Source: Mesobacillus subterraneus (GTDB lineage Bacteria; Bacillota; Bacilli; Bacillales; Cytobacillaceae). Taken from it: a DNA stretch of 64,000 nucleotides. This document shows positions 1 to 8,317 of this stretch, one piece after another; position 1 is the first letter of the stretch; the number at the start of each line of letters is the position of its first letter. The stretch covers positions 434,001-498,000 of the forward strand of contig NZ_CP129019.1 of the NCBI RefSeq assembly GCF_020524355.2, given 5' to 3'. Under the pieces are notes generated by a model. It was not told where the DNA came from and did not search any database. It was given only the letters and a program-made list of their open reading frames with translations. The translations under genes were made by a program, and so were the position numbers.

Positions 1-1223
1 TGAATATACAGGTCAATGATTATTACGATTTGATGCAAGAGGACCTGGATAATCAGATCCAATTCATTATATTGTCGGCAATCATAGGCAGCATTCTGCT
101 TGTGTTAGTTGCCGGAGGAATCGGAATCAGGCTGACTAGTTCGATCACCAAGCCATTGAAGCAGATTGCTATAAATGCACAGGAAATCGCCAAAGGAAAC
201 TTGATGATTAAAAAAATTTCTTATAAACATAATGATGAACTGGGAACTTTGAATGAGTCGTTTGATCTGATGGCTGCACAATTGACAACCTTGCTGCAAA
301 AGGTGAATATGGCGAGCAAGGAAGTAGAGCATTTTGCAGAAGGAATTGAGCAGGAAAATATCGCATTGACCGAAATCTCCAATCAAGTCGCTGTCTCAAC
401 GGATGAGCTGTCTGCAGGGGCACAAACCGTTTCAGAAGATTTGCAGCAATCAGTCGAACTGATAGAAGATATGGATAAAGAAATTATGCTTAACCTGGAC
501 CATACCCAGGAATCGTCTTCTTACAGCTTGGAAGCTGTGCAAGCAATTGGCGAAGGAAGAAGGGCTATCGAAGGACAAAAAGCCTTGATTTCGGAAAACA
601 AGGACGCCTCCCATTCGATCCAGTCGGCAACAGACCAATTTGTAGGCTATGCAGCAAAAATTGAAGATATGACCGCCTCCGTTTCGGCAATCGCTGCTCA
701 AACGAATTTGCTCGCTTTAAACGCTGCGATCGAAGCAGCAAGGGCAGGTGAGGCAGGAAAAGGTTTCGCGGTAGTCGCCGCAGAGGTCAGAAAGCTGGCG
801 GAAGAATCCAACACTGCCACAACACAAATCTTCGACATGGTCAACCAGTTGAAAAGCGGTCTCGCTGAGATTGGGGAGGCAGTGAAAAGAGGCGTTACCA
901 TCGCAGACTGGCAGATGGAGTCAATGAATGTAACGATGAGTGCATTTGGAAATATCGAGTCAAAGGTAACCGGCATTTCTGAAAAAATCACCCAGCTTGT
1001 CGAAGGTATGGAGGCATCTAAAGAACTGGGTGCCAGGGTCCTTCATAATGTCGAATCCATCAGTGCGGTCGTCGAAGAAACAGCAGCAGGAAGCGAAGAA
1101 ATCTCTGCTTCCACCACTGAACAATTATCGGCGTTTGACAACCTATCGAAAAAGGTTACTGACTTGAGAAAGCTGACAAATGAGTTGAATGATTCTGTTT
1201 CTGTTTTTAAGTTTAATAGATAA
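1..1223 (+). CDS. methyl-accepting chemotaxis protein, 5' end missing
   Basis: The reading frame is open back to the window edge, so the N-terminal sensor region is cut off. What remains begins with a short extracellular tail, then one membrane helix (from the first [10 protein letters not shown], about 25 residues), a HAMP linker ([12 protein letters not shown] onward) and a long cytoplasmic signalling coiled coil. The hairpin tip region is recognisable ([20 protein letters not shown]), which is the part that contacts CheA/CheW. The C-terminal helices carry Glu/Gln-rich patches typical of adaptation sites. Such receptors form membrane arrays that control the CheA kinase. The ligand cannot be guessed because the sensor domain lies outside the window. 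No che genes are adjacent; an intrinsic terminator follows directly, so this is probably the last gene of its transcript. Confidence 0.95.
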   Translation, partial: NIQVNDYYDLMQEDLDNQIQFIILSAIIGSILLVLVAGGIGIRLTSSITKPLKQIAINAQEIAKGNLMIKKISYKHNDELGTLNESFDLMAAQLTTLLQKVNMASKEVEHFAEGIEQENIALTEISNQVAVSTDELSAGAQTVSEDLQQSVELIEDMDKEIMLNLDHTQESSSYSLEAVQAIGEGRRAIEGQKALISENKDASHSIQSATDQFVGYAAKIEDMTASVSAIAAQTNLLALNAAIEAARAGEAGKGFAVVAAEVRKLAEESNTATTQIFDMVNQLKSGLAEIGEAVKRGVTIADWQMESMNVTMSAFGNIESKVTGISEKITQLVEGMEASKELGARVLHNVESISAVVEETAAGSEEISASTTEQLSAFDNLSKKVTDLRKLTNELNDSVSVFKFNR

Positions 1224-1231
1224 TTTAGAGA

Positions 1232-1264
1232 GTATCATAGCCTTAGGGCTATGGTACTTTTTTT
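1232..1264 (+). terminator. intrinsic terminator after the chemotaxis receptor
   Basis: An 11-bp stem (GTATCATAGCC pairing with GGCTATGGTAC, one G-T pair), a 4-nt loop and a run of seven T. Confidence 0.88.
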
Positions 1265-1320
1265 ATCCGACGTGCTGGTTACTCAATCAGAGGAAGTGTT
1301 TTTACCTGCAAAAATGCGAC

Positions 1321-1467
1321 TTGGTCGAATTAATTGGGTATGTGGTCGAATTATTTGAAAAAGTGGTCGAATTAATTCAAAATGTGGTCGGAATATGTGT
1401 AAATGTGGTCGAATTAATTACAAATGTGGTCAAAATAACTTAAAATGTGGTCGGGAAAATTAAAAAT
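1321..1467. repeat. seven-unit tandem array, exact 21-bp period
   Basis: Seven consecutive units of exactly 21 bp each begin with GTGGTC (the first with TTGGTC), mostly followed by GAATTAATT and an A-rich end. No base is gained or lost between units although the sequence of each unit drifts. The array fills much of the 450-bp gap between the receptor and the chromate transporter genes. The rest of that gap (1468-1673) contains the word TTCGCCAATAAGT, which recurs at the 57-kb array, and otherwise nothing I recognise. Confidence 0.9.
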
Positions 1468-1673
1468 TCGCCAATAAGTCAAGGGACGAGGAGAATTTTC
1501 ACTGATCTGAACCTTTTAAAGGGGAAGATGTAAATTAGTGTGGCAATCGACCTGCAAATTAATATGAATTTGACATGCAGTATCGAATATAGGAGTCTAT
1601 AATAAAATTAAAGCAATAAGATTTATAGAAAGAGACCGCTTTAGGCACCAATAACCAAAGAGAAGGTGAAGTT

Positions 1674-2249
1674 TTGAAACAACGAGATTTATTCTTAGCG
1701 TTTTTTCGCGTGGGAATCCTTGGCTATGGAGGCGGCCCGTCTTCGATTCCGCTTGTACATAAGGAAGTGGTAGAAAAATATAAATGGATGGACTCTGATG
1801 AGTTCGGTGATGTCCTTGCTTTGGGAAATGCACTGCCAGGCCCGATTGCTACGAAAATGGCTGGCTATATAGGCTATCGAGTAGGGGGATATCTTGGCAT
1901 GATCAATGCTCTGGCAGCAACGATGATCCCGGCGATTATCCTGATGATCCTCCTCTTGACCGGCCTGAACTCATACAAAGATGAGCCATGGGTGAAAGGT
2001 ATGGCGGAGGCTGTTGTTCCAGTTGTTGCAGTCATGCTTGCTGTCCTTACATGGGATTTTATCAAGAAGTCAGGTAAATCAAAGCTTGGATGGGTCTGGA
2101 CAGCTGTGGCGCTAATAGGCAGTCTGGTTCTTCTTCAATTCTTCAATCTGCATCCCGCTATTTTGATTTTTGTCTTGCTGCTCGGTGCCTTGCTGAAAAA
2201 AGACCCTGCTCCAGTTGAAAACAAACAAACAGGAGGGGAGCAGCAATGA
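1674..2249 (+). CDS. chromate transporter family (CHR), first half-size subunit
   Basis: A 191-residue membrane protein of the CHR family. The N-terminal family signature is plain (FFRVGILGYGGGPSSIPLV, then ALGNALPGPIATKMAGYIG), followed by four or five hydrophobic segments. Full-size CHR proteins are about 400 residues with two homologous halves; this is a half-size form, partnered by the next gene, as with the ywrA/ywrB pair of B. subtilis. Family members move chromate, probably outward; the true substrate of this pair is not shown. The TTG start at 1674 is chosen because AGAAGGTGAAG lies at the right distance upstream. The gene overlaps the next by four bases (ATGA), so the two are translationally coupled. 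Confidence 0.9.
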   Translation: MKQRDLFLAFFRVGILGYGGGPSSIPLVHKEVVEKYKWMDSDEFGDVLALGNALPGPIATKMAGYIGYRVGGYLGMINALAATMIPAIILMILLLTGLNSYKDEPWVKGMAEAVVPVVAVMLAVLTWDFIKKSGKSKLGWVWTAVALIGSLVLLQFFNLHPAILIFVLLLGALLKKDPAPVENKQTGGEQQ

Positions 2250-2776
2250 TTTACTTTCATATATTTTTGGACTTTTTCATTCCCGGGATTTTAGGATATG
2301 GAGGTGGACCTGCCTCCATACCGTTAATTGAAAATGAAGTTGTTGACCGCTATGAATGGATGTCTGTCAACGAATTCAGTGAAGTGCTGGCAATGGGCAA
2401 CGCCCTGCCAGGCCCGATTGCAACTAAGATGGCTGGGTATATTGGATATGCAGAAGGCGGAATCCTCGGTGCTATCGTTGGGGTATTTGCCACGGTCGCA
2501 CCATCCTTAATCCTAATGATCAGCCTGCTCGGACTTTTAATGAAGTTCAAAGATTCCCCGCGTGTCAAAAGGCTGACAATCGTCGTCCGCCCTGTCATTG
2601 CCGTCCTTTTAGGAGTCATGACCTATGATTTCTTTTTCTCTTCCTATGAGGGGGTCGGTCTAATGCAGACCATTCTGATTGGCGGAATCAGCTTCATCCT
2701 GATGGAAAAATTGAAAGTCCACCCTGCATATGTCATCGCAGGTTCCCTTGTTTACGGCGCCCTTGTTTTATCGTGA
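2246..2776 (+). CDS. chromate transporter family (CHR), second half-size subunit
   Basis: A 176-residue partner of the preceding gene with the same signature near its start (FFIPGILGYGGGPASIPL, then AMGNALPGPIATKMAGYIG) and about five membrane segments. The two proteins are clearly homologous and most likely form an antiparallel heterodimer, as proposed for short-chain CHR pairs. AGGAGGGG lies just upstream, inside the end of the first gene. The stop codon sits within the stem-loop of an intrinsic terminator, so the pair forms a compact two-gene unit. Chromate is the family substrate; no regulator is adjacent. Confidence 0.9.
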   Translation: MIYFHIFLDFFIPGILGYGGGPASIPLIENEVVDRYEWMSVNEFSEVLAMGNALPGPIATKMAGYIGYAEGGILGAIVGVFATVAPSLILMISLLGLLMKFKDSPRVKRLTIVVRPVIAVLLGVMTYDFFFSSYEGVGLMQTILIGGISFILMEKLKVHPAYVIAGSLVYGALVLS

Positions 2777-2795
2777 ACAAGGGTTTTTCTTTTTT
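2760..2795 (+). terminator. terminator overlapping the end of the chromate transporter pair
   Basis: CCCTTGTT pairs with AACAAGGG around an 8-nt loop that contains the stop codon, followed by a T-rich tract. Confidence 0.85.
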
Positions 2796-2861
2796 TAAAA
2801 ACATTTCCTTACTCCGACAATCATGTAAGCGGTGTCATTAAAAAACGCTGAAAAAACTATA

Positions 2862-2890
2862 TTGACAAATATATCAGATAGTTTTAATAT
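2862..2890 (+). promoter_or_regulatory. sigma-A promoter for the SAM riboswitch/metNPQ transcript
   Basis: TTGACA at 2862-2867, a 17-bp spacer and TAATAT at 2885-2890, ending about 30 bases before the aptamer. Confidence 0.85.
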
Positions 2891-2920
2891 TTCAATTATC
2901 GAAATTAATTGAATAAGTTA

Positions 2921-3022
2921 CTTATCAAGAGAGACTGAGGGATTAGGCCCTGTGACGTCCGGCAACCTCCTTTTTAGGAAAGGTGCCACTTCCTGCAGAA
3001 TGAGTTCATTCTGAAAGATAAG
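2921..3022 (+). ncRNA. SAM-I (S-box) riboswitch aptamer
   Basis: The classic S-box landmarks occur in order: CTTATCAAGAGAG opening, GAGGGA, GGCCCTGTGA, CCGGCAACC, the GGTGCCA segment, TCCTGCAG, and a closing AAGATAAG that pairs with CTTATC to form P1. In this class SAM binding stabilises P1 and lets the downstream terminator form. The genes below it encode a methionine ABC importer, which agrees with the RNA class. Confidence 0.97.
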
Positions 3023-3038
3023 TCGTATAGATGTTTAC

Positions 3039-3076
3039 GATGCCTCTTTCTTTGAATGAAAGAGGCATTTTTATTT
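3039..3076 (+). terminator. S-box expression-platform terminator
   Basis: GATGCCTCTTTC pairs with GAAAGAGGCAT around a short loop and is followed by a T-rich tract; it lies 17 bases after P1, as expected for transcription attenuation. Confidence 0.9.
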
Positions 3077-3091
3077 TTAGCTCTGTTTGTT

Positions 3092-3220
3092 GATTTCCGT
3101 TCCAGGCGCTTCGCTTCCCGAGGGCAGTGGGGGAGCCTCCTCGGCGCTATATGCGTCTGCGGGGTCTCCCTATGACTTGCTCATGCCGCAGGAGTCTATG
3201 CGCCTTCCACTACAATCAAC
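3092..3220. repeat. dispersed Bacillus-type palindromic repeat in the metN leader
   Basis: The stretch from GATTTCCGTTCCAGGCGC to CGCCTTCCACTACAATC matches, from memory, an intergenic element common in Bacillaceae. Its ends are inverted (GGCGC and GCGCC) and the middle has further imperfect pairing (GGGGAG against CTCCC), so it can fold as one long hairpin. It is GC-rich compared with its surroundings and separates the riboswitch terminator from metN. Only this copy occurs in the window, so repeat status rests on recall. Downstream, a short GGCTT/GAGCC hairpin and T-rich stretch (3241-3262) precede metN. Confidence 0.6.
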
Positions 3221-3282
3221 ACGGTGTAATAACAAGATTGGGCTTTAACAGAGCCTTATTTTTAAAAAACGGGGGTGCAAAC

Positions 3283-4296
3283 ATGATTGAAGTGAAAAGC
3301 CTGGTCAAGATATACGAAACGAAAAAAGGGTCAGTTACAGGTGTTGACCATGTTTCATTAAAAGTAGCAAAGGGCGAGATATATGGAATTGTCGGTTATA
3401 GCGGTGCCGGGAAAAGTTCTTTGATACGATGCCTGAACCTCCTTGAAAAGCCGACATCAGGAGAGATACATATTGACGGAGTAGAGCTTACTTCTTTGAA
3501 TAAAAATGACCTTAGAAAGGCGCGCTTGAAAATTGGGATGATCTTTCAGCATTTCCATCTTGTCAGCGCAAAGACAGTTAGTGAAAATATTGCATTTGCG
3601 TTGAAAGCAGCCGGCCTTCCGAAAGCAAAAATACAGGATAGAGTGACAGAGCTCCTTGATATGGTTGGTCTTTCGGATAAAAAGGATGTCTATCCGGCAC
3701 AATTGTCAGGCGGACAGAAACAGCGTGTCGGCATCGCCAGGGCGCTGGCGAACAATCCATCAGTGCTTTTGTGTGATGAAGCTACTTCCGCTCTTGATCC
3801 GAGCACGACGAAATCGATTCTATCTCTACTTAAAAAGATTAATAGTGAATTGGGGATCACCATTGTCCTCATCACCCATGAGATGGAAGTCGTCAAGACG
3901 ATCTGTGACAGGATGGCGGTCATGCAGGATGGGAAAATCATTGAAGAAGGCAATGTTTATGATGTTTTCGCGAATCCCCAGCAGACGCTCACAAAGGACT
4001 TCGTCAACTCCATCCTTCAATTCGAATTGCCGGAAAGGTTGCTGGAGGAGCGTCAAGGAAAGCTGATCAAGATTTATTTCCAGGGTGAGATTGCTGAAGA
4101 GGGTGTCATTTCAGATGTTTTCCAAACCTTTAAGGTGCGCGGCAATATCCTCCATGGGAAAATCGAATATATTCAGGACATTCCACTGGGGATTTTCATC
4201 ATGGAGGTCACGGGAGAACAAATGGAGATTGAGCGGGCGATTGCCTACATAGCGGCAAGGACGACAAATCTGGAGGTGATTGGTGATGCTGCTTGA
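3283..4296 (+). CDS. metN: methionine ABC transporter ATP-binding protein
   Basis: A 337-residue ABC ATPase that energises methionine uptake with MetP and MetQ. Walker A is GYSGAGKSS, the ABC signature LSGGQKQRV, Walker B LLCDEATSAL, and the switch His lies in ITHEME. The last 90 or so residues form the C-terminal NIL/ACT-like regulatory domain of MetN, which binds methionine and gives transinhibition in characterised relatives. ATG 3283 is preferred to upstream in-frame codons because GGGGGTG precedes it at normal spacing and the family begins here (MIEVKSLVKIY). The gene overlaps metP by 11 bases and is controlled by the SAM riboswitch about 260 bases upstream. Confidence 0.96.
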   Translation: MIEVKSLVKIYETKKGSVTGVDHVSLKVAKGEIYGIVGYSGAGKSSLIRCLNLLEKPTSGEIHIDGVELTSLNKNDLRKARLKIGMIFQHFHLVSAKTVSENIAFALKAAGLPKAKIQDRVTELLDMVGLSDKKDVYPAQLSGGQKQRVGIARALANNPSVLLCDEATSALDPSTTKSILSLLKKINSELGITIVLITHEMEVVKTICDRMAVMQDGKIIEEGNVYDVFANPQQTLTKDFVNSILQFELPERLLEERQGKLIKIYFQGEIAEEGVISDVFQTFKVRGNILHGKIEYIQDIPLGIFIMEVTGEQMEIERAIAYIAARTTNLEVIGDAA

Positions 4297-4951
4297 TAAC
4301 CTTATTGAACTATTGCCTGAATTGAACAAAGCATTTTTTGAAACAATCTATATGGTTGGCATCTCCATCCTTGTCGCAATAATTGTCGGCTTGCCTACTG
4401 GGGTTCTGCTTTTTGTCACTGATAAAGGACTTTTTCTGGAAAATCAAGTTTTTAAAAATATTGCCAGCTTCATCGTCAATATGATTCGCTCGGTTCCATT
4501 CATCATCTTGTTGATCGCTCTCTTGCCACTCGCGAATTTGATTGCGGGTTCGACAATCGGGCCGACAGCCGCATCTGTATCTTTATCGGTCGCGGCAATC
4601 CCGTTCTTTGCGAGAATCGTAGAACAAAGCTTTCGGGAAATCGATAAGGGTGTCATCGAAGCTGCTGTTGCGACAGGCGCAACGCCGTGGATGATTATTA
4701 AAGATGTCCTTATACCAGAGGCTAAGCCTGGCATCGTTCAGGGTGTGACCATCACGATCATCAGCCTTGTTGCCTATTCGGCAATGGCCGGCATTGTCGG
4801 CGGTGGCGGAGTCGGTGACCTCGCGATCCGCTTCGGTTATTACAGATACGACAATACAATCATGATCACGACAGTCATCATCCTGATTTGCCTCGTCCAG
4901 CTGATCCAGTTTGGCGGAGACAGAATTGCAAGAGTAGTAGACAAAAGGTAA
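4286..4951 (+). CDS. metP: methionine ABC transporter permease
   Basis: A 221-residue inner-membrane permease (MetI/MetP type) with about five hydrophobic helices. The cytoplasmic EAA-type loop that docks onto MetN is visible (EAAVATGATPWMIIKDVLIPEAKPG, in the second half). It forms the methionine channel as a dimer with two MetN. ATG 4286 is chosen over the nearby TTG 4280 and GTG 4283 because GGAGGTG ends seven bases before it. It overlaps metN and is followed after 21 bases by metQ, giving one operon under S-box control. Confidence 0.95.
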   Translation: MLLDNLIELLPELNKAFFETIYMVGISILVAIIVGLPTGVLLFVTDKGLFLENQVFKNIASFIVNMIRSVPFIILLIALLPLANLIAGSTIGPTAASVSLSVAAIPFFARIVEQSFREIDKGVIEAAVATGATPWMIIKDVLIPEAKPGIVQGVTITIISLVAYSAMAGIVGGGGVGDLAIRFGYYRYDNTIMITTVIILICLVQLIQFGGDRIARVVDKR

Positions 4952-4972
4952 ATAATAGGAGGTTCTTTTAAA

Positions 4973-5788
4973 ATGAGAAAATTATTCTTTTCAGTAGTGT
5001 TATTTTTATCAATCGGACTGCTCGCTGCATGCGGCAGCGACTCATCATCCAGCGGAGATGCAAAAAAAGTGACATTCGGAGCGACATCCGGTCCATACAG
5101 CGATATGGTCTCAAAAGCCATCAAGCCACTTCTTGAGAAAAAAGGCTATGAAGTGAAAGTAGTCGAGTTCAGCGATTACATCCAGCCGAACCTGGCATTG
5201 TCAAAGGATGATCTTGACGCTAACCTGTTCCAGCACAAGGTTTATATGGAAAACTTCGCGAAAGAACATAAGCTTGAACTATCGGAAGTCATCGTCGTGC
5301 CAACAGCGCCAATGGGGATTTACTCTAAGAAGTTCAATTCACTGGATGAAGTTGCAGAGGGTTCTGCCATCGCGATTCCAAATGACCCGACAAATGCAGC
5401 ACGCGCCTTCTTGATTCTTGAAGACGCTGGCTTGATTAAGCTTGACCCTAATGCTGACCCACTTACCGTTTCTGAAAAAGATGTAAAAGACAATGTCAAG
5501 AAACTGCAGTTCAAGCCAATTGAAGCAGCACAGCTTCCAAGAGCAGTAGATAGCGTCGACCTTTCAGCTGTACCTGGCAACTTTGCGCTTGCAGCAAAAA
5601 TGGACCTGCTTGAGGCACTGCAGCTGGAAAATATGCCAGACCAATACCGCAACCGTGTCGTCATCAATACAAAAGACGAGGATGCCCTATTTGCAAAGGA
5701 CATCAAAGAAGTCGTAGAATCTGCAGAATTTGAAGAAATCATCGATGAAGAATTCAAAGGCTTCGGAAAGCCAGAATGGATGAAGTAA
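4973..5788 (+). CDS. metQ: methionine-binding lipoprotein
   Basis: A 271-residue NlpA/MetQ-family substrate-binding lipoprotein. It has a typical signal peptide ending in the lipobox LLAAC, so Cys20 would be lipidated and anchor the protein on the outer face of the membrane. Family segments include VTFGATSGPYSDM near the start and ANLFQHKVYMENF, IPNDPTNAARA and the C-terminal KPEWMK. It captures methionine and passes it to MetP. AGGAGG precedes the ATG. Last gene of metNPQ, closed by a strong terminator. Confidence 0.96.
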   Translation: MRKLFFSVVLFLSIGLLAACGSDSSSSGDAKKVTFGATSGPYSDMVSKAIKPLLEKKGYEVKVVEFSDYIQPNLALSKDDLDANLFQHKVYMENFAKEHKLELSEVIVVPTAPMGIYSKKFNSLDEVAEGSAIAIPNDPTNAARAFLILEDAGLIKLDPNADPLTVSEKDVKDNVKKLQFKPIEAAQLPRAVDSVDLSAVPGNFALAAKMDLLEALQLENMPDQYRNRVVINTKDEDALFAKDIKEVVESAEFEEIIDEEFKGFGKPEWMK

Positions 5789-5804
5789 AAGACCCATAAT
5801 AATG

Positions 5805-5840
5805 AAGTCCCGGCGCCAAGCTCCCGGGACTTTTCCTTTT
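5805..5840 (+). terminator. terminator after metNPQ
   Basis: AAGTCCCGG pairs with CCGGGACTT (perfect 9 bp), followed by a T-rich tract. Confidence 0.92.
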
Positions 5841-6138
5841 TTATAGCTTTCTCACCTATATATTGGGTAAAATATTGAAGAGACTCTTTTTGGTAGGCTC
5901 TATAGTTCTTTTATAGTAGAATCTGCACTAACTAGTCAAATGATGCTGCAGAGCAAAAAAGGTCCGACAGAATAAATCTATTAGCCAAAATGAGAAGCCA
6001 AAATGAGGCTGCGAAACAACAACGGTCACATAGGTAAACTCTATACAAGCGGGACGAGCAGTTGAAAGGACATTGCGAGCCTTTCACAGGTAATGGAATG
6101 TCATTTGAAATCAATCTAACAGTAACAGAGGGAGATTT
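5841..6138. other. gene-free stretch before the DUF445 gene
   Basis: About 300 bases with no credible reading frame. It holds a short duplicated phrase (AGCCAAAATGAG twice near 5980-6005) and a small GAAAGG/CCTTTC inverted repeat near 6064. No RNA family or promoter that I can name. Confidence 0.4.
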
Positions 6139-7398
6139 ATGGAAAATCGAGATAAGAGATCTAGACATTTGGCGGCTATTTCGCTGGCGATTATGGGGGC
6201 GGGGTTCCTCGCGACGATGCCGTTTCAGGAGTCATTGATTGGCAAACTGCTTATGGGAGGCTTTGAAGCCGGGCTTGTCGGGGGACTTGCGGACTGGTTT
6301 GCTGTAACAGCACTATTCAGGCATCCGATGGGCATCCCAATTCCTCACACCGCGCTTCTGCCGAAAAATCGTGATAAAGTAACGCGCGCGTTAATTAATA
6401 TGCTTGAAAATGACTGGCTCACGAAAGAGAGCATCATGGATAAGTTCAAGCAGATTCATATTCTGGATAAAATTTTTGAAACGGTTGAGAAGGAACTGCA
6501 TTCTGAGTCTGTTAAGCAGAGCATCCAGTCATTCAGCCTGGATGTCGTGAAAAAAATAGATGTAGAAAGATTTGCGCCAAATATTGAACAGGAAATCAAA
6601 GGCTTCCTTCTATCAGCAGATTCCTCTGAGCTCTTGCAGAAAGCCTCCAGCCACGTATTGGCGAAAGAATATGATGCGGCAGCATTTAATTATGTACTGA
6701 AGGAGACGGAGAAGTGGGCGTCGCAGGATGAAGCAAAAATAGTTCTTGGCAAACTTGGAAAACAAGCAATTGATACTACGGAAGCGGATGGTCTGTTGAA
6801 ATTTGCCATTCAATCATTCAGCAATATGATCACCGAAGAAAAAGTCGGCAACATTTTGCAGTCCTTTATTTTAAAAAGAATGAAAAACCTGCAGGAGGAA
6901 GATAATCGCTACCGCCATATGATTCTTGAGAAAATCCGCAAAGAACTTGGCAGCATAAATGAGCGCGAAGCATTAATGTCCGAAATCCAGAATTGGAAAA
7001 ACATGATGGTTGAGAATATGGATCTAACTGGACAAATCAGGGGTGTACTGGCAAAGTCAAAGGATCGTGTCATTGCTTTCATCGAAGCAGACAGCTTTGT
7101 TGACAATACCGTGACTCCAGTGGTGAAAAGGTTCATACAGGAGATCAAAGAAGATGAGGGTAAAGTGGCGGCGATCGAGAGCTGGCTCCACGCTAAAATA
7201 GCAGGCCTGATTGAAAGAAATCATTCGAAGATCGGCAAGCTTGTTCGTGAGAATCTAGACAAGCTTGATACGGAAACACTGATTGATATGATGGAAAACA
7301 ACGTCGGTAAAGACCTGCAATGGATCAGGGTGAACGGTGCTGTCTGTGGATTCCTGATTGGTATCGGCTTGACGATTTTTAAGCTTATTGTTTTGTGA
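6139..7398 (+). CDS. DUF445 family membrane-anchored protein
   Basis: A 419-residue protein of the DUF445/YjiN-YheB family. The N-terminal family block is clear (GGFEAGLVGGLADWFAVTALF, then RHPMGIPIPHTALLPKNRD), next to an N-terminal membrane segment. The middle 300 residues are helical and charged, and a second membrane helix ends the protein (VCGFLIGIGLTIFKLIVL). This gives a loop-like topology with both ends in the membrane. Function is unknown in the family; its B. subtilis relative YheB is likewise uncharacterised. GAGGGAG precedes the ATG. It stands alone, with its own terminator. Confidence 0.88.
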   Translation: MENRDKRSRHLAAISLAIMGAGFLATMPFQESLIGKLLMGGFEAGLVGGLADWFAVTALFRHPMGIPIPHTALLPKNRDKVTRALINMLENDWLTKESIMDKFKQIHILDKIFETVEKELHSESVKQSIQSFSLDVVKKIDVERFAPNIEQEIKGFLLSADSSELLQKASSHVLAKEYDAAAFNYVLKETEKWASQDEAKIVLGKLGKQAIDTTEADGLLKFAIQSFSNMITEEKVGNILQSFILKRMKNLQEEDNRYRHMILEKIRKELGSINEREALMSEIQNWKNMMVENMDLTGQIRGVLAKSKDRVIAFIEADSFVDNTVTPVVKRFIQEIKEDEGKVAAIESWLHAKIAGLIERNHSKIGKLVRENLDKLDTETLIDMMENNVGKDLQWIRVNGAVCGFLIGIGLTIFKLIVL

Positions 7399-7410
7399 AA
7401 ATTAATGAAA

Positions 7411-7439
7411 GGCCAATCCACTGCGGGATTGGTCTTTTT
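7411..7439 (+). terminator. terminator after the DUF445 gene
   Basis: GGCCAATCC pairs with GGATTGGTC (one G-T pair), followed by five T. Confidence 0.88.
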
Positions 7440-7492
7440 ACTGTATCAGCCGATATGAAATAAATGGTAGTATGATTATGGGAGGGGGATTC

Positions 7493-7870
7493 ATGGCAAG
7501 AAGGAAATTACTTTTATCATTAATTTTCATTCTGGTGAGTGTCGTCCTTTTTACATTATATTGGGCGTACCATCACAAGATACTTTCCGGGGATTTTGAT
7601 AAACTGACCATCCACGGCATGAAAGGCGAGACAATCCAGGTTTTAAAAGACAGGAACGAGATTGCAAAAATCATATCAGACATTAATGAAAGCCCGCGTA
7701 ATTTCAAATTTGACAACGGCTTAACATACGATTATTTACCCCATGGCATCATGACCTTTGAAAATAAAACAAAAAAAGTACAAATAGGGGTTATTTTAAC
7801 AAATGGGAATACAGTCACGAAATATTGGGAGATAGACACAGAGTTTCCTTTCGGAAATACATCAGAATAG
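7493..7870 (+). CDS. small membrane-anchored protein of unknown function
   Basis: A 125-residue protein with a basic start (MARRK) and one membrane helix at about residues 5-27, then roughly 95 residues expected outside the cell. The outer part looks like a small mixed alpha/beta domain and has no Cys. I do not recognise a family. ATG 7493 is used because GGGAGGGGG lies directly upstream at good spacing; an earlier in-frame ATG at 7475 lacks this. The gene ends 13 bases before the cupin gene, so the two are probably co-transcribed. No function can be assigned. Confidence 0.75.
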   Translation: MARRKLLLSLIFILVSVVLFTLYWAYHHKILSGDFDKLTIHGMKGETIQVLKDRNEIAKIISDINESPRNFKFDNGLTYDYLPHGIMTFENKTKKVQIGVILTNGNTVTKYWEIDTEFPFGNTSE

Positions 7871-7883
7871 GGGAGTGGCAAAG

Positions 7884-8243
7884 ATGGAGAAGGTAAATAT
7901 CAGCGAAAAGTTCTCGCTTTTTAGTGACTATTGGAGTCCAAAAATTGCCGGGGAAATCAATGATATGCATGTTAAGTTCGCCAAGCTGAAGGGTGAGTTC
8001 ATCTGGAATAAACATGATCATGAGGATGAAATGTTTCTCGTCATGAAAGGAAAGCTGCTGCTTAAGTTCAGGGATAATGATGTGCACCTGGAAGAAGGAG
8101 AATTCATGATTGTTCCAAAAGGAGTGGAGCATCTTCCCATTGCGGAGGAGGAAGCGCATGTCATCTTCTTTGAACCAAAATCAACCGTTAATACAGGTGA
8201 AGAAGTGAATGAAAGAACAGTTTCCGATCTTTCATCTATATAA
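7884..8243 (+). CDS. cupin domain protein
   Basis: A single-domain cupin of 119 residues. Cupin motif 1 is HDHEDEMFLVMKGKLLLKF (two His and a Glu as likely metal ligands) and motif 2 is EEGEFMIVPKGVEHLPI (third His). Such small cupins bind a metal and act as isomerases, dioxygenases or binding proteins; which of these cannot be told. The start is taken as ATG 7884 because the GTG at 7875 lies within the AGGGGAG ribosome binding site. Probably co-transcribed with the upstream anchored protein. Confidence 0.88.
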   Translation: MEKVNISEKFSLFSDYWSPKIAGEINDMHVKFAKLKGEFIWNKHDHEDEMFLVMKGKLLLKFRDNDVHLEEGEFMIVPKGVEHLPIAEEEAHVIFFEPKSTVNTGEEVNERTVSDLSSI

Positions 8244-8317
8244 ATAGCTTAATAGGCTCGGTTTATGACCAAGCCTTTTTTCATAGATAAGAAAGGATAA
8301 ATTTCACTTCGAGAAAT

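Noticed and set aside
1189..1443. Open frame with heptad-like VVELIxN repeats
   Set aside because: The 7-residue periodicity comes from the 21-bp DNA repeat; it overlaps the receptor's end and terminator and has no ribosome binding site.
1570..1603. TTGACA and TATAAT before the chromate transporter genes
   Set aside because: The spacer is 22 bp, too long for a sigma-A promoter; no better pair was found.
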